A DNA stretch of 5,825 nt, taken from assembly GCA_945788675.1 (NCBI GenBank), contig CALZMY010000037.1, positions 1 to 5,825 of the forward strand. The letters run 5' to 3'. Under the pieces are notes generated by a model. That model searched no databases. It saw only the letters and a list, made by a program, of their open reading frames with translations, and had not been told where the DNA came from. Positions 1 through 5,825 of this stretch are shown piece after piece. The DNA comes from an uncultured Gammaproteobacteria bacterium (GTDB lineage: Bacteria > Pseudomonadota > Gammaproteobacteria > SZUA-140). Within the stretch, counting starts at the first letter, position 1; every line of letters begins with the position of its first letter. Made by a program: the position numbers and the translations under genes.

Positions 1-1477
1 GGGGCAGAAAGAGATCGCCAAGCCTGATTATGGTTATCAGAATAACGGTTTCTTTTTGATGATGGATCCGACCTATGCCAAACAGGTGTATGCCGATGAC
101 GCCTTTCCACAGTTGCGACCACGGCCTGGCGAAATGGGCTTTAAAGAGCTTGGCTATAATGTTACCCCTGCTTCTACTATCCATCATGATGGGCGTGACT
201 GGGTGAATGGCTGGCGTAAAGATAAAACGTTAAAAGAGAAATTCACTACATTGATCACGGAGCCACCGACACGCAGCAGCGATGGCGATGTTTCAGAAAT
301 GTTGCGCCAGGATGAATCGGTTCTGCAGATGCTGCAACGCATCAGCCATGATATTTCTGCGCAAACTAAGCATGATGATCATCTCAAACATTTCGAACAA
401 CTGCACCGGCTGTTTCGTAGTGGTGTTGCACCGGATGTTACCAATGGAGTGTTTCAGGGGCGTGGGGAGCGGGGCTATAACGTGCGCCTTGAAGGCAGTA
501 AAGTGCATGACTGGTATGGCGAGGCGGAGGTCGCTGAAGGTTTTGATTATTACCACGGTGCGACACTGAACCTGCATTACGGCTTTGGTGAAACCTTCTG
601 CCCTGACCCGGAAGCCGAGCAGAAGCCTGCCTCTTTGATTCCAACGGTACTGGCCAATCTATTGCACGGAGGTCATTCTCGTGGCCCCAATATAATGAAT
701 ACGGTCTGGCATAGTATTGGTAAACAGATCTTTCCGTGGGCGGGCAAGTCGTTTGAAAAAATTGCACCGCGTAAATTGAGTATGCTGCTGGATGAAAGTA
801 ATGACCTCGCCAGGCGTTATCCTGCGCGGGTGGCTGAACTGAAACGTCACCTCGCCAGCGCACCTCACTACTCACTGGTCAAAAAAAATCGAGATAACTA
901 CTGGGGTAAAGCGGGTCAATTTGCAGATCACCTCGCCAGTGGCAGCTGGGACCATGGCATGAGTGATGAAGACAAGGCGTTCTGGGAAGAGGAAGCCGCT
1001 GAGCGTTGGGTGATGGGCTATAACCTGCAAGATAAACGCGTTGTGGTGGCCGATGCACTAATGAAAATTGCTGATATGAACTATCGTATTCCGGAGCCAA
1101 AATTGCAGCAGGCATCAGAGGAGAGTGGTTCTCCTTTTGTGAGACAGGGTTACTGTTTTCTGGGCAGTGCTGATCAGGCATCTATTCTACCGATTAATAA
1201 TAGTGATGAGTCACGCAAGCGCGTGTTCCAGTTCCACTACCGTTATCCCATGATCGGTGGCGCGATGCCGATTGGTTACTGCCTGGATGAGCTGGTGGAG
1301 ATCGCTGATGGACTGTTTCTTGGGCAGTTAATCTACTCTACTGCGCTGGATGTGCCATTTCACTCCTCGGTCGATGCAAGTGAATATCAATACCAGTTGT
1401 TTGGTTATTTTTTATTACTGGATGATGAGTGGGAACGACATCGTCAGGCGATCCAGTTAGATACATTGGATAAATAA
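1..1477 (+). CDS. Large protein of unknown function, 5' end outside window
   Basis: The reading frame is open from the first complete codon (position 2) to a TAA at 1475-1477, giving 491 visible residues. The true start lies upstream of the window. The TTG and ATG codons near 56-64 are probably internal, because the frame before them already reads like protein. I do not recognise the family. The chain is rich in Trp, Tyr and His, with patches such as HHDGRDW (182-202) and HDWYGE (506-523). It has only three cysteines, no obvious membrane segment and no metal-binding cluster. A GHSRG sequence (671-685) mimics a hydrolase elbow but lacks the usual strand context. The C-terminal part (about 1240-1420) alternates hydrophobic and polar residues like beta structure. 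It ends 40 bp before the GRE gene on the same strand, so co-transcription is likely. A role in supplying, binding or processing the GRE substrate is possible but unproven. Confidence 0.8.
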   Translation, partial: GQKEIAKPDYGYQNNGFFLMMDPTYAKQVYADDAFPQLRPRPGEMGFKELGYNVTPASTIHHDGRDWVNGWRKDKTLKEKFTTLITEPPTRSSDGDVSEMLRQDESVLQMLQRISHDISAQTKHDDHLKHFEQLHRLFRSGVAPDVTNGVFQGRGERGYNVRLEGSKVHDWYGEAEVAEGFDYYHGATLNLHYGFGETFCPDPEAEQKPASLIPTVLANLLHGGHSRGPNIMNTVWHSIGKQIFPWAGKSFEKIAPRKLSMLLDESNDLARRYPARVAELKRHLASAPHYSLVKKNRDNYWGKAGQFADHLASGSWDHGMSDEDKAFWEEEAAERWVMGYNLQDKRVVVADALMKIADMNYRIPEPKLQQASEESGSPFVRQGYCFLGSADQASILPINNSDESRKRVFQFHYRYPMIGGAMPIGYCLDELVEIADGLFLGQLIYSTALDVPFHSSVDASEYQYQLFGYFLLLDDEWERHRQAIQLDTLDK

Positions 1478-1503
1478 AGAATGGATAGCAGATTAATAGA
1501 AAG

Positions 1504-1509
1504 AGGAGG
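1504..1509 (+). promoter_or_regulatory. Ribosome binding site of the GRE gene
   Basis: AGGAGG lies eight bases before the ATG at 1518, near-ideal spacing. It fixes the start of the 1000-residue enzyme. The 40-bp gap to the upstream stop has no room for a convincing promoter or terminator. Confidence 0.85.
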
Positions 1510-1517
1510 AGATAGCC

Positions 1518-4500
1518 ATGAATAATCCTCAACTACATATGGGTGGGGTACGTGTTGGACTGGAAGAAGAGCATCATTTTCTATCCGCTGAAAATAGCAC
1601 AACACGCACGTTTCCAATACCCAACGAAACGCCACAGCGTATTAAGACAATCAATGATCTGGCTTTGAGCCAGATCACGCTTGAGCAATATCCAGTAGTA
1701 AAGGAGTGGCGTGAAAAACTATTTGCGGCGGAGGGACAGCCGGAGATCTGCGATGAGTTGCCACGGCTGTTGACGGAATTTCTGCGTAGTACAGAGGCCG
1801 AAGGGATGTCACCTTATACGCGTCGTGCCAGCGCATTGCATCATATATTTACCAATAAAACCGCACTGGTGCGTAAAAATGATCTGCTGCCGGGGCAGAC
1901 CACGACCAGTTTTGTCGGTCCAGTGGTATATGCCGACACTATCGGTTACTGCATCTGGCCGGAGTTAAAGACGGTGACCACAAGGGCGCAGAACCCTTTC
2001 AAGATTAAGCCGGAAGTGGCGGAGCGACTCAATAAAGAGATCTTTCCCTACTGGCTTGAGCGTCGTTCAGTAACAGAGGTGGCGCGTTATAGCGATTATG
2101 ACAGTGAGCAATACCCTGATCGTGATCGCGTTAAAGGAGATTCAGTCGATCCTGCATTAAAAAGTCGTGCGGGAGAAACTCCCAGGGCGCTTGAGTTGAT
2201 GGAGCGGGTTGCCTTTTTTCTTTCCGACAAGGCGACCTGTGTCTCCCATACCGTTCCCGATTTCAAGCGTGTACTGGATTACGGCTTTGATGGTTTGATC
2301 AGGCAGGCGAGGGCTGATTTGGACAGTGGCAATGTCACAGATGATGAACAAAAAGAATTTCTTGAAGGGGTGATTAAGGTATTTGAAGGCGCCACGTTTT
2401 ATGCGTTGCATCTCGCTAATGAGGCGGCTGCCGTGGGTAATGTCGAACTGGCGCATATCTGTAATAAAGTGCCAGCGCAGCCGGCTGAGACACTGCACGA
2501 AGCATTAACCACTATCTGGGTCTGTTATCACCTGCTGTTGCAGGAGAATACCAATTTCGGGTTCTCCATTGGTCGCCTCGATCAGTTACTGAACGATTAC
2601 TATATCAGTGACTGGCAAAAATTGAAGAGTGATGAAGCACGCAATGCCTACGTTAACAGGGCAGTGGAGCTGGTGAGTCATTTCTTTCTACGTTGCTCTG
2701 ACCATGTGCCGCTCTCTACCGAAGGTTCAGAAACGCTGTTTGCTGGTAGTGGTTCCAATCAGGCGCTGACTGTCGGTGGCACCCGCTATGAAAATGGCCA
2801 GGTGGTCGATGCGGTCAATGACATGACCTATATCATCCTCAAGGCGACCGAGATTCTCGGCATTCGCGATCCCAATGTCCATGCCCGTTATCATAAAGAG
2901 GTGCATCATCGTGATGCCGCGGGTAGGCCGCTGCCTGAAGGCGTTTATGACCCTTATTTAAAGCGTGTTAGCCAGGTCAATATCATCACTCGCGCGACCC
3001 CGGCAATCCACGGTGATGCGCCAGTGGTGCATGCGATGGCGGACTATTATGCGGCTCATGAAGGGATTAGCGAGGAAGCGGCGCTGGCCGATGCCTATGA
3101 CTACGCCTCGATTGGTTGCATAGAACAGAATTCTGCTGGTAAGCATTACGGCAATACCGGTTCGACCCTGATGGTACTGCCCGCAGTGCTGGAACTGGCG
3201 CTGTATGGCGGCAAACACCGCAGCGATGGTGTTGGTAAGGATGATCTCAATCTGTTTTATGAGCAGCCGGACTACACCACTCGACCGCTACTCAAGATGA
3301 AATCAATGGATGAGTTCATTGAAGCGTTCAGGTTCCAGCTCGATGAAATGGCGCGCCATACGGTGCAGTGTAATAACTATCTCGGTCGTGCGATGGAGCA
3401 GATGCGCCAGGTGCCATTTCTCTCTGGCATCTTTACCGGTCCCACCAATCTTCCGGGTGAAAACAATGCGGTATTTCGTGATCTCACTGCTGGCGGTGCT
3501 AAATACAACTCTTCTGGGGTCGCGATTATTGGTGTTGCCGATGTGATTGACTCTTTCTGTGTCATTGATGCGCTGATCTTTAATCCTAAGAGAGGCGGGA
3601 ATCATAAGAGTGGGGGCGGCAAAGTAACAGCGCAGGAGCTGTTGGCGGCGCTGGAGGCAGACTATGATGATGCCGGTTTTAAAGCCGAAGAGGAACAGAG
3701 TTTCCTGCTAACGATACTCAATTTTTTGCGTCGACTGTTTGGTATGCAGCAAGATAGCCGTCAGCTACCAACATTGTCACCTGAACGTATGCAGGAAATA
3801 AAGGAGATGATTCGCCTCGCGCCCAAGTATGGTGCCGGGGTTGACCAGACGGAGGGGGGAATCTACGACAACACACTCGGCGTTCATTACACCCATCTGA
3901 TAACGCGCATGATTCAGGATGTCTTTTATAAATATCGTACGCATCGTGGTGGGCGCTATCTGGTGGGTTACTGGAGTATGACCAATCACGCCGGTTTTGG
4001 TATGTTGAGCAAGGCCACCCCCAATGGTCGTAAGGCAGGGGAAGCCTTTGCCAGTGGTATCACCCCTTGCCCTGGCGTGGTGAAACGTAACGGAGATCCG
4101 GTGATGGCGCTGGACCATATTCTGTCGGTGGCCGAGGTTGAAGGCGATACCGTGCAAAATGGTTATACCTACAATCTCAGTCTCACCACACGCGATGAAG
4201 CGTTCTTTGCTGAAGATACAGAACTGTTTGCCCGCTACATGAAGGCCTTTATGGATAACGATGGCGTGCTGGTGCAGTTGTGTGTGTCGGCCATCAATGA
4301 TCTGATGGCAGCCGACAAGGCAGCGACCGCAGCAGCCATGGCAGGGGCCGGCGAGGAAGAACAAAAGGCCCTGGCCCCGTATAAAGATCTGATGATTCGT
4401 GTGGCAGGGTATTCTGCCTACTTTGTGACACTGAGTCCGCAGATGCGTACTGAGATTATTGCCCGTTCCAATTTTGCACTGGAAAATGGTGTGGAACAGC

Positions 4501-4520
4501 ACACCCTGGTCGCTATCTAG
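1518..4520 (+). CDS. Glycyl radical enzyme, catalytic subunit, unassigned subfamily
   Basis: This is a 1000-residue member of the pyruvate formate-lyase/glycyl radical superfamily. Such enzymes use a stored glycyl radical to make a cysteine thiyl radical that starts substrate cleavage, elimination or addition. Visible landmarks are an N-terminal PFL-type domain with YTRRASALHHI, then the S350-I-GRLDQ356 motif, the active-site loop IGC534-I-E536, GGAKYN (659-664), ATPNGRK (833-839) and the C-terminal glycyl loop RVAGYSAYF with Gly964. All residues expected for activity are present. The single Cys followed by Glu two residues on is the pattern of glycerol and choline lyases and arylacetate decarboxylases; pyruvate formate-lyase has two adjacent cysteines. 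The IWPEL and IFPYW stretches (near residues 147-180) remind me of the decarboxylase-like branch, with low certainty. It is longer than most relatives (about 760-900 residues), partly from a hydrophobic insert near 724-766. The start is supported by a strong SD. The stop is TAG followed in frame by TGA. Substrate unknown; product probably cytoplasmic. Confidence 0.95.
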   Translation: MNNPQLHMGGVRVGLEEEHHFLSAENSTTRTFPIPNETPQRIKTINDLALSQITLEQYPVVKEWREKLFAAEGQPEICDELPRLLTEFLRSTEAEGMSPYTRRASALHHIFTNKTALVRKNDLLPGQTTTSFVGPVVYADTIGYCIWPELKTVTTRAQNPFKIKPEVAERLNKEIFPYWLERRSVTEVARYSDYDSEQYPDRDRVKGDSVDPALKSRAGETPRALELMERVAFFLSDKATCVSHTVPDFKRVLDYGFDGLIRQARADLDSGNVTDDEQKEFLEGVIKVFEGATFYALHLANEAAAVGNVELAHICNKVPAQPAETLHEALTTIWVCYHLLLQENTNFGFSIGRLDQLLNDYYISDWQKLKSDEARNAYVNRAVELVSHFFLRCSDHVPLSTEGSETLFAGSGSNQALTVGGTRYENGQVVDAVNDMTYIILKATEILGIRDPNVHARYHKEVHHRDAAGRPLPEGVYDPYLKRVSQVNIITRATPAIHGDAPVVHAMADYYAAHEGISEEAALADAYDYASIGCIEQNSAGKHYGNTGSTLMVLPAVLELALYGGKHRSDGVGKDDLNLFYEQPDYTTRPLLKMKSMDEFIEAFRFQLDEMARHTVQCNNYLGRAMEQMRQVPFLSGIFTGPTNLPGENNAVFRDLTAGGAKYNSSGVAIIGVADVIDSFCVIDALIFNPKRGGNHKSGGGKVTAQELLAALEADYDDAGFKAEEEQSFLLTILNFLRRLFGMQQDSRQLPTLSPERMQEIKEMIRLAPKYGAGVDQTEGGIYDNTLGVHYTHLITRMIQDVFYKYRTHRGGRYLVGYWSMTNHAGFGMLSKATPNGRKAGEAFASGITPCPGVVKRNGDPVMALDHILSVAEVEGDTVQNGYTYNLSLTTRDEAFFAEDTELFARYMKAFMDNDGVLVQLCVSAINDLMAADKAATAAAMAGAGEEEQKALAPYKDLMIRVAGYSAYFVTLSPQMRTEIIARSNFALENGVEQHTLVAI
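1655..1677 (+). repeat. Perfect 10-bp inverted repeat with 3-nt loop inside the GRE gene
   Basis: The arms TGATCTGGCT (1655-1664) and AGCCAGATCA (1668-1677) are exact reverse complements separated by TTG. The element lies 138-160 bases into the GRE coding region, at codons 46-54, in a poorly conserved N-terminal part of the protein. In mRNA it would form a tight hairpin. No T-run follows, so it is not an intrinsic terminator. It could be chance, a regulatory hairpin or a protein-binding palindrome. Confidence 0.75.
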
Positions 4521-4528
4521 TGACGGTT

Positions 4529-4536
4529 TAAGGAGG
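4529..4536 (+). promoter_or_regulatory. Ribosome binding site of the SCP2-like gene
   Basis: TAAGGAGG is a near-perfect complement of the 16S rRNA 3' end and stands eight bases before the ATG at 4545. It lies in the 24-bp gap after the GRE stop and suggests that the small protein is made in quantity. Confidence 0.88.
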
Positions 4537-4544
4537 AATCGAAT

Positions 4545-5186
4545 ATGCACGCAGGTTTTCCATGTTTATCACGCGATATTCAACAGGTGATGCAACTTGG
4601 TTTGCAGGGCGGTGAGGTGCCGGAACTGTTCGATGCCGTTGCTGGGCCGGTACTGGCCGCAGGGATGGCGGTGTTACTTAAGCTTGGCTTTGGTTATGTG
4701 ATGCGAGATTGTCTGCTGGACAAGGAGCAATCCGACAGGGCGATGGCCTTTTTCGATGAAAACTTCATTTTTCGTGACCCCAGTGCACCCGGTGGCCAGC
4801 GTTACTACCAGGGAAAGTTTTTGCTGCGCACGCGTAAGCCGGGCGACAATATGAATGTATGGTTGCGTTTCTGTCCCGATCCAGATGATCTGATTGTCGA
4901 TTCACCCTTTGGAAAGAGTATCAACTCACTCAAGGTGGTTGACACCGAGGTCGTCAATGAAGCAGAAGCTGAAAGGCTGGAGCGTGATCCGGATAAGGTC
5001 GATCTGGTGATAAATTTTAAAGATATCGATTCCATCGTGGGTATGGTAGGGCGAGAAGAGGTGGACATCGTTGGCCTGTTGCTGGAAAACGTGGTGCAGC
5101 TCACAGGAAATGTGGGCCACCTGTTCAAGCTAGGCGCGATCGCCAGGAATATTGAACTCGAACTAGGACTATCCAGTGCAGCTTGA
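4545..5186 (+). CDS. SCP2-like (sterol carrier) lipid-binding domain protein
   Basis: This 213-residue protein has no signal peptide. The N-terminal third holds a mostly hydrophobic stretch (about 31-52, broken by Lys46) that may be an amphipathic or membrane-touching helix. From about residue 80 onward the pattern looks like an SCP2-type fold: beta-like segments around 85-125, then V152-DLVINF, a helix-like DIDSIVGMVGREE, and a C-terminal LLENVVQLTGNVGHLFKL (about 179-196), the kind of 'G-x-hydrophobic' tail seen in SCP2 proteins. SCP2 domains bind lipids and other hydrophobic ligands in a tunnel. There are only three cysteines (7, 56 and one in RFCPDP), so it is not an iron-sulfur small subunit like those of benzylsuccinate synthase or 4-hydroxyphenylacetate decarboxylase, although it occupies a comparable place. 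It lies between GRE and activase and overlaps the latter, so a substrate-delivery or accessory-subunit role is inferred. The family call rests on pattern only. Confidence 0.6.
   Translation: MHAGFPCLSRDIQQVMQLGLQGGEVPELFDAVAGPVLAAGMAVLLKLGFGYVMRDCLLDKEQSDRAMAFFDENFIFRDPSAPGGQRYYQGKFLLRTRKPGDNMNVWLRFCPDPDDLIVDSPFGKSINSLKVVDTEVVNEAEAERLERDPDKVDLVINFKDIDSIVGMVGREEVDIVGLLLENVVQLTGNVGHLFKLGAIARNIELELGLSSAA
5164..5168 (+). promoter_or_regulatory. Probable ribosome binding site of the activase gene
   Basis: TAGGA stands seven bases before the GTG at 5176 and lies inside the end of the SCP2-like gene. It is the only SD-like match near an acceptable start in this frame, because an in-frame TAG occurs at 5164-5166. 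It therefore decides the GTG start. Confidence 0.55.
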
Positions 5187-5825
5187 TCTGAGCACAGGCA
5201 TAGCACCTACAATAGAGCCGGCAATAGAACCGCGCGCCCTGATCTTTGATATTAAACGTGACTGTAGTGAAGATGGTCCGGGTATTCGCACTACAGTTTT
5301 TTTCAAGGGTTGTCCATTGTCGTGTCAATGGTGCCAGAATCCAGAAGGCAAAAAGAAACAGACAGAACTCTCCTACAACGCCAGTCTCTGTCATCCAGAT
5401 CAATGTGGTACCCCCTGTTTAGCTATCTGCCCGGAAAAGTCTCTGAATTTGGTGCAGGGAAAAATAGAGATTAATCGTGATACCTGTACCGCCTGTAACA
5501 AATGCAGCGAGGTGTGTCCCACGGGTGCGTTGGAAGGCGCGGGCTATTGGATAACGCTGCAGGAACTGATGTACCGTCTCATGATCGACAAGCCGTTTTA
5601 CCAGTCCAGTGGCGGTGGTATTACCCTCTCGGGGGGTGAGGTGACCCAGCAGATGGCATTTGTACATCACCTGTTAAAAGCGTTGAAGGCTGAGGGCGTT
5701 CATACGGCTATTGAAACGAGCGGTTTTTTTAATTATCGCCGCTTTAATGATTTGCTGTTGCCCTGGCTGGATCTGATCTATTTTGATCTCAAGTTGATTG
5801 ATGATACCGCTAGTCGCCAATATAC
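5176..5825 (+). CDS. Glycyl radical enzyme activating enzyme (radical SAM), 3' end outside window
   Basis: The visible 216 residues are the N-terminal part of a GRE activase, which reductively cleaves S-adenosylmethionine to abstract hydrogen from the GRE's glycine (Gly964 of the neighbouring enzyme). After a roughly 20-residue variable leader comes LIFDIKRD, GPGIRTTVFFKG, and the radical SAM triad C46-x3-C50-x2-C53 (CPLSCQWC). A ferredoxin-like insert follows with two cysteine sets: C72-x4-C77-x3-C81-x3-C85-P and C104-x2-C107-x2-C110-x3-C114-P, enough for two extra [4Fe-4S] clusters. Then come SSGGGITLSGGE (144-155, SAM binding), ETSGFF and the DLK motif at 204-206, as in activases of the PFL-AE family. 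The GTG start is the only good one: a stop precedes it in frame at 5164 and the next ATG lies beyond the cysteine motifs. It overlaps the SCP2-like gene by 11 bp, implying translational coupling. The C-terminal third (roughly 90-100 residues) is missing at the window edge. Confidence 0.95.
   Translation, partial: MQLDLSTGIAPTIEPAIEPRALIFDIKRDCSEDGPGIRTTVFFKGCPLSCQWCQNPEGKKKQTELSYNASLCHPDQCGTPCLAICPEKSLNLVQGKIEINRDTCTACNKCSEVCPTGALEGAGYWITLQELMYRLMIDKPFYQSSGGGITLSGGEVTQQMAFVHHLLKALKAEGVHTAIETSGFFNYRRFNDLLLPWLDLIYFDLKLIDDTASRQY

Noticed and set aside
56..64. TTG/ATG/ATG as the start of the first gene
   Set aside because: The frame is open and reads as protein back to the left edge, and no SD-like sequence precedes these codons.
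671..685. GHSRG, a G-x-S-x-G match suggesting an alpha/beta hydrolase
   Set aside because: It is not preceded by a clear hydrophobic strand, and I cannot see an oxyanion or Asp/His context; a five-residue match is weak evidence.
438..875. A 145-codon minus-strand open frame opposite the unknown gene
   Set aside because: The composition is unnatural (Pro, His and Arg-rich), no ribosome site is seen, and it lies wholly within a plausible plus-strand gene.
881..888. A run of eight A residues as a slippage or frameshift site
   Set aside because: The frame stays open and protein-like on both sides, and no alternative frame continues sensibly; it encodes Lys-Lys-Asn.
1518..4520. Annotation as formate acetyltransferase (pyruvate formate-lyase, pflB)
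   Set aside because: The active site has one Cys followed by Ile-Glu rather than two adjacent cysteines, and the protein is some 240 residues longer than PflB.
3777..4550. A 257-codon open frame on the minus strand opposite the 3' part of the GRE gene
   Set aside because: It is fully antisense to a strongly conserved coding region, has no SD-like start and gives a His/Cys-scattered protein without domain sense; it is a shadow of codon bias.
5634..5645. SGGE followed by Val instead of the common Pro in the activase
   Set aside because: Variants with Val at this place occur in GRE activase-like proteins, so it is not evidence of lost function.

Overview
The window is a compact, one-strand gene cluster built around a glycyl radical enzyme (GRE). 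It looks bacterial. Three genes carry strong purine-rich Shine-Dalgarno sites or overlap their neighbour, gaps are 40 bp or less, and TAA, TAG and TGA all serve as stops, which fits the standard bacterial code. Base composition is moderate (near 50% GC by eye). Codon style is compatible with a gammaproteobacterium, but nothing here fixes the taxon. An oxygen-sensitive GRE with its radical-SAM activase implies that the cluster works under anoxic or microoxic conditions.

Layout, all on the + strand: (1) positions 1-1477, the 3' part of a large protein I do not recognise (491 residues visible, frame open to the left edge). (2) 1518-4520, a 1000-residue GRE catalytic subunit with thiyl Cys534, Cys-x-Glu pair C534/E536 and glycyl-radical Gly964. 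(3) 4545-5186, a 213-residue protein whose C-terminal part resembles an SCP2-type (sterol carrier protein 2) lipid-binding domain. (4) 5176 to the right edge, the N-terminal 216 residues of a GRE-activating radical SAM enzyme with an eight-cysteine ferredoxin-like insert, starting at a GTG that overlaps gene 3. No stretch longer than 40 bp lacks a gene, and I saw no RNA gene, mobile element or CRISPR.

How the parts may work together: the activase uses S-adenosylmethionine to place a radical on Gly964. That radical passes to Cys534, which attacks the substrate. The Cys-x-Glu signature points to the lyase, dehydratase and decarboxylase side of the superfamily rather than to pyruvate formate-lyase. 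The substrate cannot be read from the sequence. The SCP2-like protein sits between enzyme and activase. The GRE also carries an extra hydrophobic/amphipathic segment near residues 724-766. Together these suggest a hydrophobic or membrane-derived substrate, which is an inference. I do not recognise this gene combination as a described GRE system, and it is the main reason to look further.
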